From assembly GCF_003666015.1 (NCBI RefSeq), contig NZ_QPLT01000007.1, positions 62,001 through 126,000 of the forward strand: a stretch of 64,000 nucleotides of DNA. Direction: 5' to 3'. The DNA is from Halorubrum sp. Atlit-26R. Lineage in GTDB: Archaea; Halobacteriota; Halobacteria; Halobacteriales; Haloferacaceae. This document shows, in pieces, positions 8,451-16,835 of the stretch. The notes beneath the pieces were generated by a model. The model did not search any database. It worked only from the letters and a program-made list of their open reading frames with translations, and had not been told where the DNA came from. Each line of letters opens with the position of its first letter. Positions within the stretch are counted from its first letter, which is position 1. A program made the translations under genes and the position numbers.

Positions 8451-9443
8451 TCACAGCCGCGCGGCGAGCACGAGGAAGAGCAGGGAGAACGGCGCCGTGA
8501 GCAGCGCCAGCGCCAGTCCGCCCGCCCCCTCGCCGGCCGCGACGGTCATCAGCACGCCGACGACGAGCGAGAACGACCCTAACGCCGCGAGCGTGAGCCG
8601 CTCGGGCACGCTCGCGCGGTCCGGCCCGTCGCTTTCCGCCAGCGCCGCGTCGAGCGCCGACTCGACCGCGTCGGCGCGCTCCACCGGGACGAACAGCCAC
8701 GGCGTCGACCGGAACCACGCGTTTCCGCGGTACGCGAGCAGGAACAGCGTCGTCCACCGGAGGTCGACCCGCCGCGTCCGGAGTACCGCCCCGAGGTCGT
8801 CGCTCCGGGTCCGGTCGTGGTGCGGGTACCGTCGCTCGACCGTCGCCTCGACCGAATCCAGTCGGACGACTACGCCCGACGACTGGACGACGGCCGGCAC
8901 GAACCAGACGAGCCAGAACAGCGGCCAGAGGGCGGGGAGGAAGTCGGACGGCGCCGCCAGCGCCGCGGCGACGACGGCGCCGAACCCGGCGAGCGTCCAC
9001 CCCGGACTGAGCGCGCCCGCGGCCTCTCGGAGCCGGGAGCCGGTCAGCTCGCTGACCGAGGTCTCGCGGTACCAGACGTACAGCGAGGGGAGGGTGGCGA
9101 CCGCGAGCGCGAACAGGAACCCGACGCCGACCGCGGCCTCGGCGAGGCCGACGCTCGGGAGCGCGAGTTCGCCGGCGGCGGCGCCCGCGAGCGCGGCGAC
9201 CGCGACGGCGCCGATCGAGACGAGGACCGTGCCGACGATCCCGACCGTCGCGCCGGCCGCGAGCGAGCGGAGGCGGTCGTGACGGACCGGCCCCCACTCG
9301 ATCGGGTCGCGTTCGGCGGTCGCCTCCGAGTCGCGGGGAGTTTCGGACCCCTCGGTCACGCCGCGGCCGTCGTCGGCCGTCGAGACGCCATCGGCGGCGT
9401 CGACGGCGTCGGCGGCGGGGGGCTCTCGGCTCTCGGAGGGCAT
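8451..9443 (-). CDS. Haloarchaeal multi-pass membrane protein
   Basis: About 330 residues. A hydrophilic acidic N-terminus (about 1-55) is followed by two hydrophobic pairs, a soluble middle with charged strands (VVVRLDSVEATVERRYPH) and two further helices at the C-terminus. The middle resembles a bPH-like or membrane-anchored sensory module, but I cannot name a family. The ATG at 9443 is chosen because the in-frame ATG at 9470 adds only nine polar residues and lies closer to upstream low-complexity DNA. Confidence 0.65.
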   Translation of the reverse strand: MPSESREPPAADAVDAADGVSTADDGRGVTEGSETPRDSEATAERDPIEWGPVRHDRLRSLAAGATVGIVGTVLVSIGAVAVAALAGAAAGELALPSVGLAEAAVGVGFLFALAVATLPSLYVWYRETSVSELTGSRLREAAGALSPGWTLAGFGAVVAAALAAPSDFLPALWPLFWLVWFVPAVVQSSGVVVRLDSVEATVERRYPHHDRTRSDDLGAVLRTRRVDLRWTTLFLLAYRGNAWFRSTPWLFVPVERADAVESALDAALAESDGPDRASVPERLTLAALGSFSLVVGVLMTVAAGEGAGGLALALLTAPFSLLFLVLAARL

Positions 9444-9789
9444 ACGCACCGAGTCGTTCCGGGACGGCAAAAGAGTGAGGTCGACCTCGGTGCGACGTGA
9501 CGCGTCCCGGGCCCCGACGGCCGCGGCGAGTTCCGCCCGCTCCCGCGGCCCCTCCGGGGACGAGTACTGCTGGTCGTCGACACCGGCACCGACCGGATCA
9601 GCGTCGGCGGCTGGAACGCCGTGGTCGAGGACGTCGAGGCGACTCGGATCGTCATCACCGACGTCGAGGCGACTCGGATCGTCATCACCGACGTCGCGGA
9701 CGTCGACGAGTACCCGTCGCTACGGGCCGGGACGGAACCCGCCGAGCGATCGCGGACGACGGCGTCTCCGGCGCTTCGCGCGGCACGGA
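9444..9789. other. Intergenic stretch, no recognised gene
   Basis: The 346 bases between two minus-strand genes hold no gene I can support. A plus-strand frame is open from 9501 and reads somewhat protein-like (VLLVVDTGTDRISVGGW) but has no good start and runs on antisense to the kinase gene. It contains the perfect 30-bp tandem duplication listed separately. Confidence 0.5.
9631..9690 (+). repeat. Perfect 30-bp tandem duplication
   Basis: Bases 9631-9660 are repeated exactly at 9661-9690. The unit is a multiple of three and would duplicate ten residues (VEATRIVITD) in the open plus frame. Identity of both copies points to a recent event. Confidence 0.9.
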
Positions 9790-10728
9790 TCACTCCCCGT
9801 CGCGCAGCTCCGCGACGGCCTCCCGGTCGGGAAGCGCGGCCATCGCACCGCGGCGCTTCGTCGACGCGGCGGCGACGGCGTTGGCGAACCCGAGGATACC
9901 GTCCGGGTCGTCGCCGTCGACGAGTCCCGCGATCGCCCCGGCGGAGAAGGCGTCGCCGGCGCCGGTCGTGTCGACGACGTCCTCGATCTCGTATCCGGGG
10001 TGGTGCCACTCGCCGGCGGCCCACCGCGAGCCCTCGTCGGCGACCAGCCGCGCGCCGGAACCGCCTTCGGTCAGGAAAACCGCGTCCGGGCCGGCGGCGA
10101 GGACCTCCGCGGTCGTCGTCGGGAGGCCGGCGCCCTCGAGGTCCTCGCGGGTGACTTTGAGGACGTCCGTCTCGGAGAGCATCCGCTCTATCGTGGGCGT
10201 CGGCTCCGTCTCCCACAGCTCGGGGCGGACGTTCGGGTCGAAGAAGACGCGACAGTTCCGGTCGCGGGCCCGCTCGACGAGGTCGAACGTCGCCGATCGC
10301 GCCGGCTCGACGGTCAGCGTGACGCCCCCAACGACGACGACCTCGACCGACTCGAGGACGTCGTCGCCGACGACGCTCGTGTCGAGGCGCCTGTCCGCCG
10401 CCTCCGAGCGGTAGAAGGTGAACTCGCGGTCGGCGTCCTCGCCGTGCGAGACGAACGCCACCGCCGTCCGGCTGTCCGGAACCTCCGTGACGAAGTCGTC
10501 CGGAACGCCCTCGCGGTCGAGCACCCGCGCGAGATGCGAGCCGAACGGGTCGTCGGCGAGCGCGGTACAGAACCACGGCGTCCGGTCGAGCCGCGCCAGC
10601 CCGACCGCCACGTTGGCCGGCGCCCCGCCCGCCCGTCGAGAGAACGACTCCACGTTCGCGAGCCGTCCGGGACGGTCCGGAATGAGATCGATCAGGGCCT
10701 CGCCGGCGACAAGGGCCTCACGCGTCAT
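9790..10728 (-). CDS. PfkB-family sugar kinase (fructokinase-like)
   Basis: A 312-residue ribokinase-fold kinase. The N-terminal substrate motif RRAGGAPANVAVGLARL (31-47) and the C-terminal signature DTTGAGDAF (253-261), with catalytic Asp259, are intact. It transfers phosphate from ATP to a sugar or sugar acid in the cytoplasm. The overall pattern fits fructokinase or 2-keto-3-deoxygluconate kinase, both used in haloarchaeal sugar catabolism; the substrate cannot be settled here. An AT-rich block (10755-10775) lies upstream and probably holds the promoter. No linked sugar dehydrogenase or transporter is visible. Confidence 0.85.
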   Translation of the reverse strand: MTREALVAGEALIDLIPDRPGRLANVESFSRRAGGAPANVAVGLARLDRTPWFCTALADDPFGSHLARVLDREGVPDDFVTEVPDSRTAVAFVSHGEDADREFTFYRSEAADRRLDTSVVGDDVLESVEVVVVGGVTLTVEPARSATFDLVERARDRNCRVFFDPNVRPELWETEPTPTIERMLSETDVLKVTREDLEGAGLPTTTAEVLAAGPDAVFLTEGGSGARLVADEGSRWAAGEWHHPGYEIEDVVDTTGAGDAFSAGAIAGLVDGDDPDGILGFANAVAAASTKRRGAMAALPDREAVAELRDGE

Positions 10729-11031
10729 GCGCCACCATGCTCGGAGTCACGAGTATGAAAAACATAAAAATTCGGACAGGGGCGCGAGCGGATGCCACCC
10801 CGGCGCGGAGCGACACCCATACCGGATCGGCTCCCCTCGACACGCGGGAGTGAGTCGCCGGCGCTCGGTTCACGAGTCGTCCGGTCCGGGGGTGTTACCG
10901 TTATAACCAGTACGTTTTGTAAATCTACTCAGCTGTGAGTTGTGTGAGTGCGCCCCGACGTCGCATCGTCTCCGGTCGGCGCAGACGTAGTGGCGCCGAT
11001 CGCCCGTGACGGAACGGGTCGTCGCCCGACC
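10729..11031. other. Intergenic stretch
   Basis: About 300 bases upstream of the kinase and downstream of the ATPase. An AT-rich block at about 10755-10775 is a likely kinase promoter on the minus strand, and an AT-rich stretch lies at 10895-10935. No gene is seen. Confidence 0.4.
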
Positions 11032-13491
11032 CTACGCCGTCTCCGCGTTCGATTCGGCCGGTTCCGCGTACGACTCTGCGGCCTCCGCGTCCGCGGACGG
11101 GGGCTCGGCGGGTTCGACGTTGCCGAGGCGGAGCGCGTTGCCGGTGACGCCGAGGCTCATCCCCATGTCGCCGACGACCACGGCCATCGCGACGCTCACG
11201 TAGCCGAGGGGGGCGCCCGCGGCGAGCAGCGCCTTCACGGCGAGCGAGGCGCCGATGTTCGTCCGGATCGTCGAGCCCGCGCGCGAGGAGAGGTCGACCA
11301 CGTACGGGAGCCGCGTCAGGTCGTCGGCCATCAGCGCCACGTCCGCGGTCTCGATCGCGGTGTCGGCGCCGGCGGCGCCCATCGCGATCCCGACGTCGGC
11401 GGCCGCGAGCGCCGGGGCGTCGTTGATCCCGTCGCCGACCATCGCGACGCCGCCGTCGGCCTCGGCGCCGAGCTCGCGCACCGCGTCGACCTTCTCCTCG
11501 GGGAGCAGCTCCGCGCGTACCTCGTCGACACCGACGCGCTCGCCGATCGCACGGGCGGTCCGCTCGTTGTCGCCGGTGAGCATCGCGACGCGGTCGATCC
11601 CGAGCTCGTGGAGCCGGTCGACGACCCACGCCGCCTCCGGCCTGACGGTGTCCGCGACCGCGACGACGCCCTCCAGTTCGCTCTCGGTCCCCACGAGGAC
11701 GACCGTCTTCCCCTCGGCCTGGAGCCGCGGGATCGTCTCGCTCGCCAAGTCGAGGTACCGGCCGTGGTCGCAGGGCTCGGGCTCCGTGACGCTCGCGCTC
11801 GCGTCGTCGGGCTCCTCGCCGTCCGCGTCGCGCTCGCGGACGACTCCACCGTCGGACCGGACGTGCGCGTGGCTCAGGTCGAAGCCGAGCTCCTCGAACA
11901 GCGAGGGCTTGCCGGCGTAGTGGGTCTCGCCGTCGAGGTCGGCCCGCACCCCCTCGCCGGTCAGCGCCTCGAAGCCGGTGACCTCGGTCTCGTCGGGATC
12001 GCCGTCGCCGGGATCGGAACCGACTTCCTCGCCCTGCGCGACGATCGCCGCCGCGACCGGGTGTTCGCTCCGCCGCTCGATGGCGGTCGCGCACGCGAGG
12101 ACGTCGTCGGGGTCGCGGTCGCCGAGCGGGACCACGTCGGTCACCGACAGCTCGCCGCGCGTGAGCGTCCCGGTCTTGTCGAGCGCGACGGCGTCGACGT
12201 CGCCGGCGGCCTCCAGGTGTTCGCCGCCCTTGATGAGGACGCCGTTGCGCGCGGCCGCGGTCACGCCGGAGACGACGCTGACGGGCGTCGAGATGACGAA
12301 CGCGCAGGGGCACGCGACGACGAGGAGCGTGAGCCCGCGGACGAACCACGTCTCCGCGCCGCCGCCGACGAGGAGCGGGCCGAGCGTCGCGGTGGCGATC
12401 GCCCCGACCACGACAATCGGGGTGTAGACGCCCGCGAAGCGGTCGACGAACCGCTCCGCGCGCGTCTCCTCGCCGTTGGCGGCCTCGACGAGGTCGACGA
12501 CCTTCGCGATGGTCGACTCCTCGGCGGGCGCGGTCGCCTCGACCTCGAGGTAGCCGGCCTCGTTGATCGAGCCCGCGTACACCTCGTCGCCGGGCTCCTT
12601 CTCCGCGGGGACGGACTCGCCGGTGATCGGCGACTCGTCGACCGCACCGGAGCCCTCCTTCACGACCCCGTCGAGGGGGACGCGCTCGCCGGGGCGGACC
12701 GCCAGCCGCTCGCCGGTCGCGACGGCCCCGGCGGGCACCGTCTCCTCCGCACCGTCGCGGATCACGACCGCCTCGTCGGGCGACAGCTCCATCAGCTCGC
12801 GGAGGGAGGTGCGCGCCCGGTCGATGGAGTAGCGTTCGAGCAGCTCGGCGACCGAGAACAGCACCGCGAGCGTCGCCGCCTCGAACGGCAGGTCCACGAG
12901 CAGCGCGGCGACGACGCCCACGCTCATCAGCAGGTCGATGTCGAGGCTCAGCCCGCGCAGCGAGTAGAAGCCGTTCCGCAGGATCGGCGGCGCGGCGGCC
13001 GCGACCGCGAGCAGGAACGCGACCGACGCGCCGGTGACGCCCCACGGCCCGAGGAAGCCGACGCCGCCGACGGTCGCGAACGTCGGGTCGAGCCCCGGGA
13101 GCAGCCACTCCAAGGCGAGTCCGACCGCGAGGAAGACGCCGCCGACCGCGGTCGCGATCGCTCGGGGGCTCGTGAACAGGTCGTCGGCGACGCCGTCGGA
13201 CTCGGCGTCTTCGACCGCGTAGCCGGCCGCCTCGACGGCGGCCGTCAGCGCCTCGACGTCCGTCAGGTCCGGATCGTACGTGAGGACGACGACGCCCGTC
13301 GTCGGGCGCGTGTCGACCGAGAGGACGCCCTCGCGGTCGAGCGCGCCCTCGACCTTCCCCGCGCACGACGAGCAGTCCATGTCCGGGACCGCGAGGCGGA
13401 GCTCCGCGCCGTCGGGGCGGTCGGTCGCACCGCCGGCGGGCGGATCCGTCGCCCCGTCGTCGGGGCCGTTCGATTCGCGTGAGTCGCTCAT
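11032..13491 (-). CDS. Heavy-metal P1B-type ATPase (Zn/Cd/Pb or Cu exporter)
   Basis: An 819-residue P1B ATPase. One N-terminal HMA domain has DMDCSSC (Cys40, Cys43). Eight membrane helices follow, with the CPC metal-site motif at about residue 392, the phosphorylation motif DKTGTLT at about 433, SEHPVAAAI, and GDGINDAP at about 680. It pumps a soft metal cation out of the cell using ATP. The DCxxC form of the HMA motif leans toward Zn/Cd export (ZntA type), but Cu cannot be excluded. An acidic insert of about 30 residues near 565-595 is a haloarchaeal addition. The AT-rich 13500-13600 region is its promoter area. Confidence 0.9.
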   Translation of the reverse strand: MSDSRESNGPDDGATDPPAGGATDRPDGAELRLAVPDMDCSSCAGKVEGALDREGVLSVDTRPTTGVVVLTYDPDLTDVEALTAAVEAAGYAVEDAESDGVADDLFTSPRAIATAVGGVFLAVGLALEWLLPGLDPTFATVGGVGFLGPWGVTGASVAFLLAVAAAAPPILRNGFYSLRGLSLDIDLLMSVGVVAALLVDLPFEAATLAVLFSVAELLERYSIDRARTSLRELMELSPDEAVVIRDGAEETVPAGAVATGERLAVRPGERVPLDGVVKEGSGAVDESPITGESVPAEKEPGDEVYAGSINEAGYLEVEATAPAEESTIAKVVDLVEAANGEETRAERFVDRFAGVYTPIVVVGAIATATLGPLLVGGGAETWFVRGLTLLVVACPCAFVISTPVSVVSGVTAAARNGVLIKGGEHLEAAGDVDAVALDKTGTLTRGELSVTDVVPLGDRDPDDVLACATAIERRSEHPVAAAIVAQGEEVGSDPGDGDPDETEVTGFEALTGEGVRADLDGETHYAGKPSLFEELGFDLSHAHVRSDGGVVRERDADGEEPDDASASVTEPEPCDHGRYLDLASETIPRLQAEGKTVVLVGTESELEGVVAVADTVRPEAAWVVDRLHELGIDRVAMLTGDNERTARAIGERVGVDEVRAELLPEEKVDAVRELGAEADGGVAMVGDGINDAPALAAADVGIAMGAAGADTAIETADVALMADDLTRLPYVVDLSSRAGSTIRTNIGASLAVKALLAAGAPLGYVSVAMAVVVGDMGMSLGVTGNALRLGNVEPAEPPSADAEAAESYAEPAESNAETA

Positions 13492-13628
13492 TGTCCGACC
13501 CTATCCGCCGCACCGTTATTAATCCAACTGCCATTCTCACGGGTTATTTTATAAGTAATTATTAAATCAGCAGTTAGAAATAGCAAAACATCCGCGAGTA
13601 TTTATCTGTGGGTGGGCTACTCGCGGGC

Positions 13629-13991
13629 ATGACAGACTGGCGCGCCGTCGGCTACGGCTTCGTCGTGATGCTGATCGCCGGGGTTCTGGCGACCGCCGTC
13701 CCGGTCGTCGGGCACGCGGCCGCCGGGCTCGTCGGCGGGTTCGTCGCGGGCTACCTCGCCGGCGGTGGCCTGCTCTCTGGCTTCTGGCACGGGCTGCTCG
13801 CGGGGTCGGTGAGCGGGGTCGTCGTCACGCTGCTGCTCGCCGCGTTCGGCGGGCTCGTCGGCCTCGTGGGCGGCCCGCTCGGGAGCCTGCTCGGCGGCGC
13901 CGGCGTCCTCGCGGTCGGGCTGTTCCTCACGTTCCTGTTCGCGGTCGACTCGGCGCTCGCTGGCGCCATCGGCGGCGTGGTCGGGAAATAA
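13629..13991 (+). CDS. Small membrane protein, DUF5518-like
   Basis: A 120-residue protein made almost wholly of glycine- and alanine-rich transmembrane helices (about 7-25, 28-45, 53-75, 80-118). This pattern fits the haloarchaeal DUF5518 membrane family, whose function is unknown. It is divergent from the metal ATPase, with an AT-rich region between them that could serve both directions. Confidence 0.7.
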   Translation: MTDWRAVGYGFVVMLIAGVLATAVPVVGHAAAGLVGGFVAGYLAGGGLLSGFWHGLLAGSVSGVVVTLLLAAFGGLVGLVGGPLGSLLGGAGVLAVGLFLTFLFAVDSALAGAIGGVVGK

Positions 13992-14535
13992 GCGCGTTTT
14001 TGCGAGGCGGCATAATTTAACGGAACCGGCTCCGTTGAAAGCCGATTCTTCAGACACAAACTGGGCCGAAACAGCTGGTCGCTGAGAGGTACTTGTCGAG
14101 ATACTGTGAGGAAGGGAGTTAATGCCGGGGTATATCAAAGCCCGATCAGAAGTACGGACCGGGGAGTGCCTCTGACACACCGGAACCGCTCCACGTTCCG
14201 GACTGGCTTCCCCAGTTCTCTGGTGCGCCTCTGTGTGGTACGAAACACCGATACTCAGTGGACCGACTGTACCGAGCGGTTCGTGAGTATCCCGTACTGA
14301 GCGAAAGGGGCTCAGATACATCACTTGTAGAGGGCTTCAACACAGTCACGCGTGAGGTGGATTTCTCCGACGGCGTCTGCCTGCGGGGCCGCCTCGCGGC
14401 TGGGCCGCGAGAGACCGGAGGTCCCTCTGAAATCGGCGCGGAGCGCCGGCGACTCCGTCACTACGAGCGCCTCGACGTTTTATGAAAAATGACCGGGACA
14501 GCAACGGAGCCGACTACGCCGCGACAACTCCCTTT
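13992..14535. other. Gene-free stretch with unusual composition
   Basis: About 540 bases between a small membrane protein gene and the peroxiredoxin. It is visibly less GC-rich than its surroundings up to about 14370 and has only short frames with no family resemblance. An 8-bp inverted repeat (GATACTCA ... TGAGTATC) and a short hairpin (CGGAAC ... GTTCCG) are present. It may be the remains of a decayed insertion, but no transposase remnant or terminal repeat can be shown. Confidence 0.4.
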
Positions 14536-15009
14536 TTAAGCGCTCTCGACGGCGTCGAGGACCGCCGCGTAGTCGGGCTCGTTCGTCGGGTCGTCGGCGA
14601 CCCAGTCGTAGACGACCTCGCCGTCGTCGTCGATCACGAAGACGGCGCGGTTGGCGATGCCGTGGAGGCCCAGCTCGGCGATGTCGATCTCCAGCCCGTA
14701 CGCGCGGATCGCGTCGCCGGCCATGTCGCTCACGAGGTCGAACTCGATCCCGTGCTCCTCGCGGAACGCGCCCTGCGAGAACGGCGAGTCGGCGCTGATC
14801 CCGAAGAGGGTCGCGCCGGCCGACTCGAACGCGTCGGCGCGCTCCTGGAACGCGATCATCTCGTTCGTACACGGCGGCGTGAACGCGCCGGGGAAAAAGG
14901 CGAGCACGACCGGCCCGTCGCCGATCTCCTCGTCGAGGTCGAACGGTTCGTGGTCGCTCGTGCCGACCGTCGCGGTGAACGTGGGTGCGGCGTCGCCTGT
15001 GGATACCAT
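14536..15009 (-). CDS. Peroxiredoxin (AhpC/TSA-Bcp type), 1-Cys
   Basis: A 157-residue thioredoxin-fold peroxidase. The peroxidatic cysteine is Cys47 in PGAFTPPCTNEM, with the family threonine just before it. No other cysteine is present, so it is a 1-Cys enzyme that must be reduced by an outside thiol. It reduces H2O2 and organic peroxides in the cytoplasm. The ATG at 15009 gives the normal length and the usual N-terminal strand; further upstream in frame the sequence is antisense to the neighbouring gene. Confidence 0.9.
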   Translation of the reverse strand: MVSTGDAAPTFTATVGTSDHEPFDLDEEIGDGPVVLAFFPGAFTPPCTNEMIAFQERADAFESAGATLFGISADSPFSQGAFREEHGIEFDLVSDMAGDAIRAYGLEIDIAELGLHGIANRAVFVIDDDGEVVYDWVADDPTNEPDYAAVLDAVESA

Positions 15010-15098
15010 CTTCACACAGTACGGCCGATTCACGCAAAAGGCTTGTCGCGACCGCGTTCGGTGCCGGCGTCGGCGCGGGGTCGCGGACCCTTTCGCGG

Positions 15099-15602
15099 CT
15101 ACCCCCGGTCGAGGTACTCCTGCTGGATCGCGACGACCTCGGCTGAGTCCTCGCAGGCGGCGTACCGCCGGAGCGGCTCGTCGTTGAGTTCGAGGAACGT
15201 CTCTCCCCACGTGAACTTCGACAGGACGCGCTCCGCGTGGTCGCGCTCGCCGAGGACGATCAGCGCGGCCGCGAACGCCTCGACGGTCGTGAGCTTCATC
15301 GGGCGTCCGAAGTTCACGGGGTTCGCGGCCACGAGGTACGGGAGCGCCCGGTGTTCGCCCGGGAGACTGAACATTTTCTCGCCCGCCGACTCCCACGAGC
15401 AGTCGAGCGCGACGAGGGCGTTCTCGCGGGCCATTTCGGCGTCCGCCGGCGAGAGCGCGCGCTCCGCGTGGGGGTTTAAGACGACCCCGTACGGCGTGGC
15501 ACGGTCCGAGCGGTGGAGCTCCGCGAGGTCGAAGCGCGCGAGCTTCCGGGCCGTACACTTGTCGGGGTCGTCGTCGCCCTCGTACCGGACGTGGAGGTCC
15601 AC
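15099..15602 (-). CDS. tsr3: rRNA aminocarboxypropyltransferase Tsr3
   Basis: A 167-residue protein of the RLI-like/DUF367 family. Diagnostic segments are [14 protein letters not shown] (12-25), [11 protein letters not shown] (65-75) and [26 protein letters not shown]-like region split by charged residues (88-113). Tsr3 transfers the aminocarboxypropyl group of SAM to a modified uridine of small-subunit rRNA at a late maturation step. Length equals the family norm. It is not clearly in an operon, although it shares orientation with the peroxiredoxin about 90 bp downstream. Confidence 0.9.
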   Translation of the reverse strand: MDLHVRYEGDDDPDKCTARKLARFDLAELHRSDRATPYGVVLNPHAERALSPADAEMARENALVALDCSWESAGEKMFSLPGEHRALPYLVAANPVNFGRPMKLTTVEAFAAALIVLGERDHAERVLSKFTWGETFLELNDEPLRRYAACEDSAEVVAIQQEYLDRG

Positions 15603-15683
15603 ACCTCGGATTCGACGGAGTCGCCTATAAGCCGTGCGGACGTGGACAGCAGAAAAATACGCGGAGCCGTCGCCCGCCGCCCG

Positions 15684-15836
15684 TCACAGGGCGCGGGTCC
15701 GGGTCAGAACCGGTTCGGCGTCGTCGCTCTCGGCCGAGACGCGCGTCCGCGTCCCGATCGGCGCCGGTTCGTCTTCCGTAGGTGTCGGTTCGTCTTCCGT
15801 AGGTGTCGGTTCGGCTTCCGTTGCTGATTCACACAT
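15684..15836 (-). CDS. Small repeat-containing acidic protein, 50 aa
   Basis: A 50-residue frame from an ATG at 15836. It starts MCESATEAEP, then repeats EPTPTED twice and ends in a basic-hydrophobic tail. The repeat comes from a 21-bp tandem duplication. AT-rich DNA with several TATA-like boxes lies upstream (15880-15960), which supports expression. No family is recognised. Confidence 0.45.
   Translation of the reverse strand: MCESATEAEPTPTEDEPTPTEDEPAPIGTRTRVSAESDDAEPVLTRTRAL
15766..15807 (-). repeat. 21-bp tandem repeat inside the 50-aa gene
   Basis: Two identical 21-bp units (15766-15786, 15787-15807) with a partial third copy following. Each encodes seven residues with alternating Thr-Pro and acidic residues. 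Confidence 0.85.
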
Positions 15837-16077
15837 CGCGGGCGACGATTCTCGGTCTTCCTACAAAACCGTTCGGCTGAATGTCTCGTTATCTCTGGTA
15901 TCTCCTAATATACGTATTATATTTCGAGTACTACGGCCCAAATCGTACAATAAAATACGAAATGCTCCGTCATTCACTGATATGCGCTTCCGGGCCGTCT
16001 CACGTACCACGCCCCGGATAGCGTCAAACCGACCCGGTACCGGCGGGGTTTTTCCTCGTCGCCGCGCAGGTGATCAC
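15837..16077. promoter_or_regulatory. AT-rich divergent promoter region
   Basis: About 240 bases that include the most AT-rich stretch of this part of the window (15880-15970), with TATA-like runs in both directions. It separates the minus-strand 50-aa gene from cofE. No gene is supported within it. Confidence 0.4.
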
Positions 16078-16833
16078 ATGGAGCTGTTCGCGGTTCCGGA
16101 CCTCCCGGAGATCCGGGAGGGAGACGATCTGGCGGCCATGATCGACGAGCGCGTCGACCTCCGCGAGGACGACGTGGTCGTCGTCGCCAGCACGGTCGTC
16201 TCGAAGGCGGAGGGCCGCGTCTTCGACCTCGACGACTTCCCGGCGAGCGAGCGCGCGGAGGCGGTCGCCGGCCGGCTCGCCGAGATCGCGGACGAGGAGA
16301 AGGACCCGCGCTTCGCGCAGGCCGTCATCGAGGAGTCGTCGGAGCTCCTGATGGAGGCCCCCTTCCTCCTCACTGCCACGCGCTTCGGCCACATCGGCGT
16401 TAACGCCGGGATCGACCGGTCGAACGTCCCCGACGGCGACCTGCTGCTGCTCCCGGAGCGCCCCTCCGAGAGCGCGGCCCGGATCCGCGAGGGGCTCGCG
16501 GCCGACCGCGTCGTCGTCAGCGACACCTGCGGACGCCCGTTCCGCCACGGGCAGCGCGGCGTCGCGATCGGCTGGGCCGGAACCCCCGCCAGTCGCGACT
16601 GGCGCGGCGAGACGGACCGCGACGGCCGCGAGATGGGCGTCACCGTCCAGAACGTGATCGACGAGCTGGCCGCGGCCGCCAACCTGATCGCGGGCGAGGG
16701 CGACGGGGGCACCCCGGTCGTCGTCGTCCGCGACTGGGCGTTCGGCGACCACGACGGCTCGGACAACCACTTCCGCGAGGTCGAGGGCGACTTCGTCCGG
16801 CAGGCCCTGCGGGAGTGGTCCTTCGACGAATAA
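16078..16833 (+). CDS. cofE: Coenzyme F420-0:L-glutamate ligase
   Basis: A 251-residue CofE. It opens with the family start LFAVPDLPEIREGDDL, and conserved blocks VVVASTVVSKAEGR, GHIGVNAGIDRSN and SDTCGRPFRHGQRGVAIGWAG are all visible; these bind GTP, metal and F420. The enzyme adds glutamates to F420-0 to make the mature deazaflavin cofactor. The next gene starts two bases after its stop and encodes an F420-dependent reductase homologue, so cofactor maker and cofactor user are co-transcribed. Start ATG 16078 matches the family N-terminus. Confidence 0.95.
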   Translation: MELFAVPDLPEIREGDDLAAMIDERVDLREDDVVVVASTVVSKAEGRVFDLDDFPASERAEAVAGRLAEIADEEKDPRFAQAVIEESSELLMEAPFLLTATRFGHIGVNAGIDRSNVPDGDLLLLPERPSESAARIREGLAADRVVVSDTCGRPFRHGQRGVAIGWAGTPASRDWRGETDRDGREMGVTVQNVIDELAAAANLIAGEGDGGTPVVVVRDWAFGDHDGSDNHFREVEGDFVRQALREWSFDE

Positions 16834-16835
16834 CC

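Noticed and set aside
11032-13540. Second long frames of more than 800 codons on both strands over the metal ATPase.
   Set aside because: Only the frame with HMA, CPC, DKTGTLT and GDGINDAP motifs is real; the others are low-complexity shadows.
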